Shown piece after piece: positions 1 to 7,531 of a stretch of DNA of 22,512 bases (within the stretch, counting starts at the first letter, position 1; every line of letters begins with the position of its first letter). The stretch is from Porphyromonadaceae bacterium UBA4259 (lineage in GTDB: Bacteria; Bacteroidota; Bacteroidia; Bacteroidales; Muribaculaceae). Under the pieces are notes generated by a model. It saw nothing but the letters and a program-made list of their open reading frames with translations. It ran no database searches and was not told the DNA's origin. The DNA is taken from NCBI GenBank assembly GCA_002396125.1, contig DGWL01000055.1, positions 1 through 22,512 on the forward strand. Direction: 5' to 3'. Made by a program: the position numbers and the translations under genes.

Positions 1-33
1 GTTTCTCTAACTCGTATGCCCGCTCTAAATCCT

Positions 34-62
34 TGGCTCACGGGGTCTGTCCCCGTGAGTCA
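34..62. other. Strong 12-bp inverted repeat (hairpin)
   Basis: CTCACGGGG (37-45) pairs perfectly with CCCCGTGAG (51-59) around the loop TCTGT, and the stem extends outwards to 34/62 with one G-U pair. There is no T-run on either side, so it is not a canonical intrinsic terminator. It could be the end of an upstream transcript outside the window, a REP-like palindrome or an mRNA 3' stabiliser. The pairing is read directly from the sequence; the role is unknown. Confidence 0.55.
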
Positions 63-190
63 TCTCTGATGAAGAAAAAAACATTTTACTCAATGCGCTA
101 TTTTCTTTCTAAGGAACCAAGGAATCAAGGAAACAATCCTGAATTCCCAGATTCCTTAGACCAAAACAAAAACCAAAACCTAAAAAAGCT

Positions 191-286
191 ATGAAGAAAG
201 AAACATGGAAGACGCTGGTGCAGATGCTCATCAGCATACTCACCGCACTGGCCACTACACTCGGCGTGACGAGCTGTATGGCGTAA
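191..286 (+). CDS. Smalltalk-type micro-protein (31 aa)
   Basis: A 31-codon ORF too short for usual ORF callers. It starts MKKETWKTLVQMLISIL, continues with an Ala/Thr-rich segment and ends GVTSCMA. This matches the pattern I know for the Bacteroidota 'smalltalk protein' family: about 30 residues, MKK-x-TWK start, one hydrophobic helix, TTLGVTSCM end. The leader ...CCTAAAAAAGCT directly before ATG is the A-rich kind used in this phylum. The hydrophobic stretch followed by a single Cys suggests membrane association; the function of the family is not established. Family members often lie between an HU-like DNA-binding gene and an N-acetylmuramoyl-L-alanine amidase. Here no amidase follows; a terminator and the convergent ppdK do. 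The upstream neighbour is outside the window. Confidence 0.8.
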   Translation: MKKETWKTLVQMLISILTALATTLGVTSCMA

Positions 287-321
287 AGAGAAGAAAAGAA
301 AATGAGTATTGAAAAGAAAAT

Positions 322-358
322 CCCCGCCAAGTGATGACTTGACGGGGGTTTGTTTATT
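322..358. terminator. Bidirectional terminator between smalltalk gene and ppdK
   Basis: CCCCGCCAAGT (322-332) pairs with ACTTGACGGGG (337-347) with one C/A mismatch and loop GATG. On the + strand it is followed by GTTTGTTTATT. On the - strand it is followed by ATTTTCTTTTC. It can therefore end both converging transcripts. Confidence 0.85.
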
Positions 359-371
359 GCGATTGAAGGGA

Positions 372-3086
372 TTACTCCTCAACAGCAGCCTGGGCGGCGG
401 CGAGGCGTGCGATTGGCACACGGTAAGGACTGCACGAAACGTAGTCCATGCCGAGGCCTGCGCAGAACTTCACGCTCGATGGTTCACCACCGTGCTCGCC
501 ACAAATGCCCACTTTGAGTTCGGGCTTGGTTGCACGGCCTTTCTTGGTACCCATCTCTACGAGTTGACCAACGCCTTCCTGATCAAGAACAGCAAATGGA
601 TCAACCTTGAGGATGCCAAGTTCCTTGTACTTACCCAAGAACTTGGGTGCGTCGTCGCGCGAGTAACCGAATGTCATCTGAGTGAGGTCGTTAGTACCAA
701 ATGAGAAGAAATCGGCAACCTTGGCAATCTGGTCGGCAACGAGAGCAGCGCGTGGAATCTCAATCATGGTACCTACCTTGTAGGCAACGGTCTGTCCGCG
801 CTCGGCAAATACCTTTTGAGCTGTCTCGTTGATTATGCGTGCTTGCATCTCAATCTCGGGCAGTACGCCAACGAGGGGAACCATAATCTCAGGATGAACA
901 TCGATGCCGCGAGCCTTAACGTTGAGGGCTGCCTCAATGATGGCGCGTGCTTGCATCTCGGTAATCTCGGGATAGGTGCAACCGAGGCGGCAACCACGGT
1001 GACCAAGCATTGGATTGAACTCCTCGAGGGTAGCGCAAACGTTCTTTACATTCTCAAGAGTGATGCCAAGTTCCTCGGCAAGCTCCTTTTGGGTAGCCAG
1101 CTGGTGGGGAACAAACTCATGCAATGGTGGATCAAGCAGGCGAATGGTAACACCATAGCCGTCCATTGCCTCAAAGATACCTTCAAAGTCACCACGCTGC
1201 AGTGGAAGCAACTTGGCAAGAGCTATGCGGCGACTCTCCTCATCACTGGCGATAATCATCTCGCGCATTGCTTTAATGCGGTCGCCCTCAAAGAACATGT
1301 GCTCGGTGCGGCACAAACCAATACCTTTGGCACCAAACTTGCGTGCTACACTAGCATCACGTGGTGAGTCGGCATTGGTGCGAACGTACATCTTGCTGTA
1401 TTTCTCGGCCAGATTCATGATGGCTGCGAAGTCGCCACTCATGTCGGCATCAACTGTAGAAACAAGACCTTCGTAAACTTCACCGGTGCTACCGTTGAGT
1501 GAAATCCAGTCACCCTCATGGTAGAGCTTACCGTCCATCTCAACGGTCTTAGCCTTGTAGTCAACCTTGATTTCTCCAGCGCCACTCACGCAGCAGCGAC
1601 CCATACCGCGAGCAACAACAGCTGCATGGCTTGTCATACCGCCACGTGCGGTGAGAATACCCTGAGCCACGCTCATGCCGCGCAAGTCCTCGGGCGAAGT
1701 CTCAAGACGAACCAAGATGACGCGCTTGTTTTTCTTAGCCCAAGCTTCGGCGTCGTCGGCAAAGAACACGATGTGGCCTGTTGCGGCACCGGGGCTCGCG
1801 GGCAGACCCTTAGCGATGACCTTAGCATTCTTCACAGCGCTAGCGTCAAACACTGGGTGGAGCAGCTCGTCGAGCTTCTCGGGTTCCATGCGCTTGAGCA
1901 CTGTTTTCTCGTCAATCTTGCCTTCACGCAGAAGGTCCATGGCAATCTTCACCATTGCAGCGCCTGTGCGCTTGCCGTTGCGGGTTTGGAGAAGCCACAA
2001 TTTACCATTTTGGATTGTGAACTCCATGTCTTGCATGTCGCGATAATGCTCCTCAAGGCGATGTTGAATCTCAACAAGCTCCTTGGCGCATTCGGGCATA
2101 GATTCCTCAAGTGAAGGATAGTTGGCGGCACGGTCGGCTTCGCTGATGCCTTGCAGGGCAGCCCAGCGGCGGCTTCCTTCGGTCATAATTTGCTGTGGTG
2201 TGCGAACTCCAGCCACAACATCCTCGCCCTGAGCGTTAATCAGGTACTCACCATTGAAAAGGTTTTCACCGGTGGCAGCATCACGCGAGAAGCAAACGCC
2301 GGTTGCTGAGTTGTTGCCCATGTTGCCATAAACCATGGCCTGAACGTTAACAGCGGTACCATATTCCTCGGGAATGCGGTTCATTTGGCGATAAAGGATA
2401 GCACGCTCGTTGTTCCAGCTGTCAAACACGGCACAAATTGCACCCCACAGCTGATCCCAAGCACTGGTTGGGAAGTCTTTGCCGGTATTTTTCTTAACGG
2501 CTTCCTTAAAGAGAGCAACAAGCTTCTTGAGGTCGTCAACATCGAGGTCGGTGTCAAATTTTACACCTTTCTCGGCCTTAACATTCTCTATAATTTCCTC
2601 AAATGGATCAATGTCGGTCTTGTTTTCTGGCTTCATGCCCAGCACAACGTCGCCATACATCTGAACAAAGCGGCGATAGCTGTCCCATGCAAAGCGTGGA
2701 TTGCCACTCTTCTCGGCAAGTGTCTCGGCCACCTCATCGTTAATACCCAGGTTAAGCACTGTGTCCATCATGCCGGGCATCGACACGGGAGCACCCGAGC
2801 GAACCGACACCAACTGTGGGTTGCTGGGGTCGTTGAACTTATTGCCCGTGAGGCTCTCAATGTGGGCAATTGCCTTCTCAACGTCGGCTTTGATGAGTTT
2901 AACAACTTCGTCACGGCCCTTCTGGTTGTAAAGGCGGCACATGTCGGTGGTAATAGTGAAACCTGGAGGTACAGGAACTCCAATCAGGTTCATCTCGGCC
3001 AGGTTGGCGCCTTTTCCTCCCAGGAGGTCTCTCATCTCGGCGCTGCCCTCAGCTTTTCCGTTGCCGAAAGTGTAGATTGTCTTCAT
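372..3086 (-). CDS. ppdK: Pyruvate, phosphate dikinase
   Basis: Catalyses the reversible conversion of pyruvate, ATP and phosphate to PEP, AMP and PPi in the cytoplasm; in anaerobic gut bacteria it serves PPi-linked glycolysis or gluconeogenesis. The 904 residues match the family's usual length. The N-terminal ATP-grasp nucleotide-binding domain (about 1-340) opens with GGKGANLAEM near residue 23. The central swivelling phosphohistidine domain carries GGMTSHAAVVARG, with the phosphorylated His at about 487 and the Thr two residues earlier that is regulatory in plant enzymes. The C-terminal PEP/pyruvate TIM barrel ends with GICGEHGG, whose Cys (about 862) is the catalytic acid. All key residues are present. 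The ATG at 3084-3086 fits the family N-terminus. It stands alone on the minus strand, has a -7-like box at 3200-3207, and shares its terminator with the smalltalk gene. Confidence 0.98.
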   Translation of the reverse strand: MKTIYTFGNGKAEGSAEMRDLLGGKGANLAEMNLIGVPVPPGFTITTDMCRLYNQKGRDEVVKLIKADVEKAIAHIESLTGNKFNDPSNPQLVSVRSGAPVSMPGMMDTVLNLGINDEVAETLAEKSGNPRFAWDSYRRFVQMYGDVVLGMKPENKTDIDPFEEIIENVKAEKGVKFDTDLDVDDLKKLVALFKEAVKKNTGKDFPTSAWDQLWGAICAVFDSWNNERAILYRQMNRIPEEYGTAVNVQAMVYGNMGNNSATGVCFSRDAATGENLFNGEYLINAQGEDVVAGVRTPQQIMTEGSRRWAALQGISEADRAANYPSLEESMPECAKELVEIQHRLEEHYRDMQDMEFTIQNGKLWLLQTRNGKRTGAAMVKIAMDLLREGKIDEKTVLKRMEPEKLDELLHPVFDASAVKNAKVIAKGLPASPGAATGHIVFFADDAEAWAKKNKRVILVRLETSPEDLRGMSVAQGILTARGGMTSHAAVVARGMGRCCVSGAGEIKVDYKAKTVEMDGKLYHEGDWISLNGSTGEVYEGLVSTVDADMSGDFAAIMNLAEKYSKMYVRTNADSPRDASVARKFGAKGIGLCRTEHMFFEGDRIKAMREMIIASDEESRRIALAKLLPLQRGDFEGIFEAMDGYGVTIRLLDPPLHEFVPHQLATQKELAEELGITLENVKNVCATLEEFNPMLGHRGCRLGCTYPEITEMQARAIIEAALNVKARGIDVHPEIMVPLVGVLPEIEMQARIINETAQKVFAERGQTVAYKVGTMIEIPRAALVADQIAKVADFFSFGTNDLTQMTFGYSRDDAPKFLGKYKELGILKVDPFAVLDQEGVGQLVEMGTKKGRATKPELKVGICGEHGGEPSSVKFCAGLGMDYVSCSPYRVPIARLAAAQAAVEE

Positions 3087-3199
3087 ATAAATCAGTTAGA
3101 GTTAAAAAGTATATAATAGAAAATAATTGCAAAATGATGTAATTTGCTGATTCGTAATAAAATATAAGGTGCAAATTGAACCATGCATTTTTCAGTGTG

Positions 3200-3207
3200 C
3201 AAAGGTA
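3200..3207 (-). promoter_or_regulatory. Putative -7 box of ppdK
   Basis: The minus strand reads TACCTTTG, a match to the Bacteroidota -7 consensus TAnnTTTG, about 113 nt before the ppdK start codon. No TTTG lies at the usual distance of about 19 nt upstream; the nearest is only 12 nt away (3220-3223). A second overlapping match, TATTTTTG, lies at 3220-3227. This is a candidate only. Confidence 0.4.
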
Positions 3208-3368
3208 GTGAAAATATCGCAAAAATAATAATTATTTAAATATTTTAAATAATAAATACTCAATGCAAACCATTGACGTGTCATGTAAATGACCATAGTG
3301 TCATAGTTGTAATTTGGCATGGTTTTTGCAAGTTTGAAATTATTAATAAAAGTGTATTAAATTTAATT

Positions 3369-5216
3369 ATGTCTATTATTCAAGAAATATTGTCATTAAT
3401 ACCAGGTTACAACACTCAAAAGAATGTTGACCAAAATGTTGCTGACTTTAGCGACAAGGTAAAGGGACTATTGGTAGGGGCTGCACAGGCAGCACCTGAT
3501 ATATCATCTCAATCGGTTGAGAATGTATATGCGGTTGAGCCTGCCACTGTGTCGCAAGAGTCAATTTTCCTCAATTCTCTAAAAGAGTTACAATGCAAGC
3601 CTGAGCGGGTGGGAGATGAGAATAACACCAATCCTTTTTATAAGTTTGAGTTTCAAAGTAAGACCTTTCGTGCTCATTGCATCAACAATGATAACATAGT
3701 AAACATGTGTTTTCCATGTTTTTATGCCGCCAATATCGATGACTTGAATGCGGTGCGACATCTGTGTAATCAATTCAACGACAGCTTACTGGTGCCTAAA
3801 ATCACTTATAGTATTGATAAGGAAAAGGGTAATGTTTATGTTCATGCTGAGCTGGTCATGAGCGACTGCTCGACTGCAAACTTGAAGAAATGGCTAGACG
3901 CATTCTTCCAGATTCAGCAGTCGTTTTCGTTACGCATTGAAAAGGAACTCGAAGAGAATCGTGGTGGCTTTTTCCATGATTTTGAATATCAAAGTGCTAT
4001 CTCGGCGCGGGAATTGACACTCTCTCGAGAACTTGAAATTGCGCATCAACAGCAGCAGGTAGATGTGCATCGTGGCAATAATGAGTTTAATTTCACTATT
4101 GCCGACTTTATGGGTATAGCCTATCATCGCAACTCAGTAGCATTTTACAAGAAATTACGCATTATTAATGGAGATAAAGTAACTGTTATTGACGGTAATG
4201 AAACTATCGCACAATGGGCTCTACACTCAGCTTTGATAGATTGTCATGGGCAGGGAGTTGCCAACCCTGAGAATTCTAAAACGGCTCGTTTTATTACACA
4301 AGATGCTGTCGTGATAGTCAACTTTGTTGATGCTGGCGAGAAAAGGCACTCTATTACAATTAATTTGAAGGCAAAAGGTGAGAATGACGACTCGCTCTAT
4401 TATCGTGCTTATGCAATGCTTGAACCTCATGACATTGACCGCGAACACTCGATAGAGGCTAGTGGTAAAAACACTGTAGCTGCCGATGCCACTTCACTAC
4501 TCTTGGTCTTTGATAAGCGCGACATCAATAAGAAGTTACAAGAGTTTGACTACATGTGGAAAGATGCCATTATCAAAGAGCGTGATAATGATCCATCAAT
4601 CACTGACGAAGAGTTGCTGCTGGCGCAAATCACCAGCCCTGCTGTGGGGTTGTCCTATTACTGGGGGAAACGTTGTTTTGCGGCTGGATATTATGCTCAG
4701 GCATTGAAGCATTTTCTTAATGCCTTCAGTGACGTCAAGTCATCGCCTAAGGTGACCGATGCCATGGAGTCATTGTGTTATTACATCGGGTTCTGCTATA
4801 TTAAGATGGGAATGCTTGATCGAGCCTATTATTATTTAGAGCTAAATCGCAATTCAGGCGAGATGAGCCATTGCTGTGCGCTGGTAAATCTCCTTGCCAA
4901 TACCAGCGATGTTAGAGCGTTCCACTATATTAATGCCTACATGAAGGCGATCGAAGAGAACTATCCCGATTTCGAAGAAGCTCCCGAAAATGTGAGGAAA
5001 TTTGTTTCATTCTTGAAGCGTCGTCATGCCTTTTGCCTAGTAAATGCCGGATTGCTTGATGAAGCCATACAAGAGTTTGAGCAAATGCTTGATGACCCCT
5101 TGAGTTGTGATTATGCTCAACAAGAGCTTGACTATATTGCACAGTTGCGCAAAAGCAATGACAATGCAGCCAATAGTGATGCCGACAGTGGGGGTGTGCC
5201 TTCGCATGAGCAATAG
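3369..5216 (+). CDS. YbjN/CesT-like and TPR-repeat protein, function unknown
   Basis: A 615-aa protein without signal peptide or membrane helices, so probably cytoplasmic. I chose the ATG at 3369 (MSIIQEILSLIPGYN) over an upstream in-frame start at 3273, whose 32 extra residues lie in AT-rich leader DNA and look non-coding. Residues about 65-195 resemble the YbjN/type III chaperone-like fold: an alternating beta pattern, then a conserved-looking ITYSIDKEKGNVYVHAELV stretch and an amphipathic helix. Residues 200-400 are an undefined middle part. Residues about 425-590 contain TPR-like helical pairs (e.g. YYWGKRCFAAGYYAQALKHF, YIGFCYIKMGMLDRAYYYLE, AFCLVNAGLLDEAIQEFEQM). The tail is low in complexity and acidic. 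TPRs suggest protein binding; no enzyme motif is seen. It is monocistronic and convergent with the HU gene. Confidence 0.85.
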   Translation: MSIIQEILSLIPGYNTQKNVDQNVADFSDKVKGLLVGAAQAAPDISSQSVENVYAVEPATVSQESIFLNSLKELQCKPERVGDENNTNPFYKFEFQSKTFRAHCINNDNIVNMCFPCFYAANIDDLNAVRHLCNQFNDSLLVPKITYSIDKEKGNVYVHAELVMSDCSTANLKKWLDAFFQIQQSFSLRIEKELEENRGGFFHDFEYQSAISARELTLSRELEIAHQQQQVDVHRGNNEFNFTIADFMGIAYHRNSVAFYKKLRIINGDKVTVIDGNETIAQWALHSALIDCHGQGVANPENSKTARFITQDAVVIVNFVDAGEKRHSITINLKAKGENDDSLYYRAYAMLEPHDIDREHSIEASGKNTVAADATSLLLVFDKRDINKKLQEFDYMWKDAIIKERDNDPSITDEELLLAQITSPAVGLSYYWGKRCFAAGYYAQALKHFLNAFSDVKSSPKVTDAMESLCYYIGFCYIKMGMLDRAYYYLELNRNSGEMSHCCALVNLLANTSDVRAFHYINAYMKAIEENYPDFEEAPENVRKFVSFLKRRHAFCLVNAGLLDEAIQEFEQMLDDPLSCDYAQQELDYIAQLRKSNDNAANSDADSGGVPSHEQ

Positions 5217-5235
5217 GGTAGAGGTGTTGACTCAA

Positions 5236-5275
5236 AAATAAAGGCCTCTAACCTGATGGATAGAGACCTTTATTT
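5236..5275. terminator. Bidirectional terminator between TPR gene and HU gene
   Basis: AAATAAAGG (5236-5244) pairs with CCTTTATTT (5267-5275). After one mismatch the stem continues inward as CTCTA/TAGAG (5246-5250/5261-5265). The outer A/T pairs supply a U-rich 3' arm on either strand. It sits 20 nt after the TPR stop and 21 nt beyond the HU stop. Confidence 0.85.
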
Positions 5276-5296
5276 CGTTAAATCGCTAAAGGAAGC

Positions 5297-5569
5297 TTAT
5301 TTAACTTTGTCAGCGAGTTCAGCACCAGCTTTGAACTTAACCACTTTCTTTGCGGGGATTGTGATCTTCTTGCCGTTAGCTGGGTTTACACCCTGACGCT
5401 CACCCTTCTCAACAACACCAAAAGTGCCGAAACCGATAAGAGCAACTTTATCACCCTTTTCGAGAGCGCAAGTAACAGCGCCAAGAGTAGCCTCGAGGGC
5501 AGCCTTAGCTTGAACTTTTGTTAATTTTGCTTCGTTAGCAATTGCGTTTACTAATTCTGTTTTGTTCAT
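5297..5569 (-). CDS. HU-family DNA-binding protein
   Basis: A 90-aa histone-like nucleoid protein of canonical HU length. It begins MNKTELVNAIANEAKLTKVQ (helical dimerisation part). It then shows the conserved VALIGFGTFGVVEKGER segment, the DNA-binding arm with QGVNPANGKKITIPAKK including the intercalating-proline NP motif, and the VKFKAGAELADKV end. It would form dimers that bend DNA and compact the nucleoid. It resembles HU more than IHF because it lacks subunit-specific extensions; HU alpha and beta cannot be told apart here. It has its own near-consensus promoter at 5624-5654 and a leader of about 50 nt. Confidence 0.96.
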   Translation of the reverse strand: MNKTELVNAIANEAKLTKVQAKAALEATLGAVTCALEKGDKVALIGFGTFGVVEKGERQGVNPANGKKITIPAKKVVKFKAGAELADKVK

Positions 5570-5623
5570 AATAAAAAGTTAATTTTAGATTTAACAAAAT
5601 AGTTGTTAGAGCTTTATTTGTCG

Positions 5624-5654
5624 CAAATATAGAAAATCAAATTTTTCTGACAAA
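5624..5654 (-). promoter_or_regulatory. Bacteroidota-type promoter of the HU gene
   Basis: On the minus strand, TTTG (5651-5654) is followed after 19 nt by TATATTTG (5624-5631). This matches the -33 TTTG / -7 TAnnTTTG arrangement. Transcription would start near 5618, about 48 nt before the HU ATG. Confidence 0.75.
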
Positions 5655-5838
5655 AAAAAATGGAAGATTTTTTATATTTTTTATTAAAAAAGGTCATTTT
5701 TATGGGTTTTAATGGTGTTTTCTCATCATTTTACTTTAAATTTGCCATCGTAAATGATTCTTGCGTCAATGTGGCTTAATTACTTTGACAACTTGATCAA
5801 AATACGCAAAATATCAATAAAACAATATAACAATAGCT

Positions 5839-6621
5839 ATGTCTAATTCTAACCGCTGGGGTGCTATTATGCCTCCTATTACTAAAAATATCATCATAAT
5901 CAACGTTATAATGTGGATTGCGACAATTCTGCTGGCCAACCGCAACATTGTCGACCTTAGTGACGTTCTTGGATTGCATTATTGGCAGGGAAGTGATTTC
6001 CACATTCATCAACTGTTAAGCTACATGTTTATGCACGATACCGGTTATCCAGTGCAACAGGGTATTCTGGGCGCTATGTCGACAAGTGTGTCGCACATAT
6101 TCTTTAACATGTTCTCGCTGTGGATGTTTGGCATGTTACTTGAGCGAGTGATGGGTGCTAAGCGTTATCTGTTTTTCTATATATCGTGCGGACTAGGTGC
6201 GGGACTGGTTCAAGAGCTGGTGTGGCAAATGTCGTGGGAAAGCATTCTTGCCGACATTAACAATGTATCTACTCAGGAAATAACTAATGCCATTGTCATT
6301 GGTGACATTGATGGCCGCTTTCTTAATGAGTTCTACAATAATCTTCTTACTGTTGGAGCCTCGGGCGCGGTGTTTGGCATTTTGCTTGCTTTTGGCATGA
6401 TTTTCCCCAATATGCCCATGTACATCTTTTTCATTCCCATCCCCATCAAGGCCAAGTGGATGGTGATTGGTTATGGAGCCATTGAACTCTTCTTTGGAGT
6501 GACCGGCACTATGGACAATGTGGCTCACTTTGCCCACTTGGGAGGCATGCTCTTTGCTTTTATAATTTTAATGTACTGGAGAAAGAAAGGACTATTCAAA
6601 AATAGCCATGGACTTTATTGA
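5839..6621 (+). CDS. Rhomboid family intramembrane serine protease (first of pair)
   Basis: A 260-aa polytopic membrane protein with about six hydrophobic segments. It has the rhomboid signature parts: a His-x3-Asn element in the second helix (SHIFFNMF, H86/N90), the catalytic serine in GASGAVFG (S175), and the catalytic histidine in AHFAHLGG (H233). Rhomboids cleave transmembrane substrates within the bilayer; no substrate can be inferred here. A loop rich in acidic residues at about 130-165, between the third and fourth helices, is longer than in minimal rhomboids. Its end overlaps the start of the next rhomboid by 14 nt, implying translational coupling. No consensus promoter was found in the preceding 180 nt; TTACTTTG at 5771-5778 region is one base short of the -7 pattern. 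Confidence 0.93.
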   Translation: MSNSNRWGAIMPPITKNIIIINVIMWIATILLANRNIVDLSDVLGLHYWQGSDFHIHQLLSYMFMHDTGYPVQQGILGAMSTSVSHIFFNMFSLWMFGMLLERVMGAKRYLFFYISCGLGAGLVQELVWQMSWESILADINNVSTQEITNAIVIGDIDGRFLNEFYNNLLTVGASGAVFGILLAFGMIFPNMPMYIFFIPIPIKAKWMVIGYGAIELFFGVTGTMDNVAHFAHLGGMLFAFIILMYWRKKGLFKNSHGLY

Positions 6622-7519
6622 TAAGCTGAAACAACGTTATGGCAGCGCCTCGCTGCTCATGAGATTTATCTATATCAACATCGCTGTTTTTGTGGTGTTG
6701 CGAGTCACCGGGCTCGTGTCGTTCTTGTTGACAGGCTCGGGTGACAGTTTTGTGCAATGGGTGGAACTTCCCTCTAGCCTTTTAATGCTGATGCAACGCC
6801 CATGGACAATTATCACCTACATGTTCTCACACTACGGCTTGCTTCACATCTTGTTCAACATGCTGTGGCTGTTTTGGCTGGGACGAATATTCCTGGATTG
6901 CTTCACCCCAAGGCAATTGGGAGGTCTCTATGTGCTGGGTGGATTAGGTGGTGCCGCGCTCTTTGTGCTTGCTTATAACCTACTGCCTTCTCTGGCTTCA
7001 CAACAAGCGATGCTCATTGGCGCGTCGGCATCGGTAATGGCTATTGTGATAGCAATTGCTGTTTATCGCCCCGGCTATCAAGTGGGGCTGCTGTTCATTG
7101 GCCCTGTTTCTCTCAAGTGGATAGCCATTGTAACTGTGTTTCTTGATCTCATCAGCATTGAGGGTGCAAACGCAGGTGGGCACATAGCCCATTTAGGAGG
7201 GATGCTGGTGGGCTTGTGGTTCGCGTTAGGCATAAAGCGTGGGCACGATATTACATCGTGGATTAACCGGGCGATTGATGCCGTGGTATCATTATTCAAG
7301 AACAAAAAAAGTGATGCGATGCGACAACCTGTTGGTGGTAAACGTTATAAATATCATCAATCGCAACCAGAGAAATCAAGCAAAAATGCTTCGTCGAATA
7401 ATACCCGTGACGAAGCGCGACTTGATGAAATCCTGGGCAAACTGAAGCGCTCGGGCTATGATGCGCTAACCGACGAAGAAAAAGAATTTCTGTTTAATGC
7501 ATCTCGCAAGCGGTTCTAA
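6608..7519 (+). CDS. Rhomboid family intramembrane serine protease with DUF6576-like tail
   Basis: A 303-aa membrane protein. The rhomboid core (about 15-210) has HYGLLHILFN (H75, H80, N84) in the second helix, the catalytic serine in GASAS (S140; Ala instead of the usual Gly after Ser, as in many Bacteroidota rhomboids), and the histidine in GHIAHLGG (H195). After the last helix comes a basic linker and a soluble tail of about 95 residues. The tail ends in an acidic helical module (RLDEILGKLKRSGYDALTDE, then EKEFLF) that I recognise as the DUF6576-type C-terminus. It starts inside the preceding rhomboid gene (14-nt overlap) and is followed 12 nt later by the EEP gene, so these three form one operon. 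The two rhomboids are diverged from each other, so this is not a recent duplication. Confidence 0.93.
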   Translation: MDFIDKLKQRYGSASLLMRFIYINIAVFVVLRVTGLVSFLLTGSGDSFVQWVELPSSLLMLMQRPWTIITYMFSHYGLLHILFNMLWLFWLGRIFLDCFTPRQLGGLYVLGGLGGAALFVLAYNLLPSLASQQAMLIGASASVMAIVIAIAVYRPGYQVGLLFIGPVSLKWIAIVTVFLDLISIEGANAGGHIAHLGGMLVGLWFALGIKRGHDITSWINRAIDAVVSLFKNKKSDAMRQPVGGKRYKYHQSQPEKSSKNASSNNTRDEARLDEILGKLKRSGYDALTDEEKEFLFNASRKRF

Positions 7520-7531
7520 TTTTTTATATTT

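Noticed and set aside
119..157. AAGGAATC/GATTCCTT inverted repeat in the smalltalk leader
   Set aside because: 8 bp with a 23-nt loop in a low-complexity purine-rich stretch where chance matches are likely.
309..3116. Long + strand open frames opposite ppdK (e.g. 816-1367, 1518-2114, 2385-3116)
   Set aside because: They lie antisense to a gene with intact family motifs along its length and show no recognisable domains; they follow from the codon bias of ppdK.
3279..3305. GTGTCAT direct repeats in the leader upstream of the TPR gene
   Set aside because: Seven-base repeats in a 280-nt AT-rich gap are expected by chance; no promoter geometry supports them.
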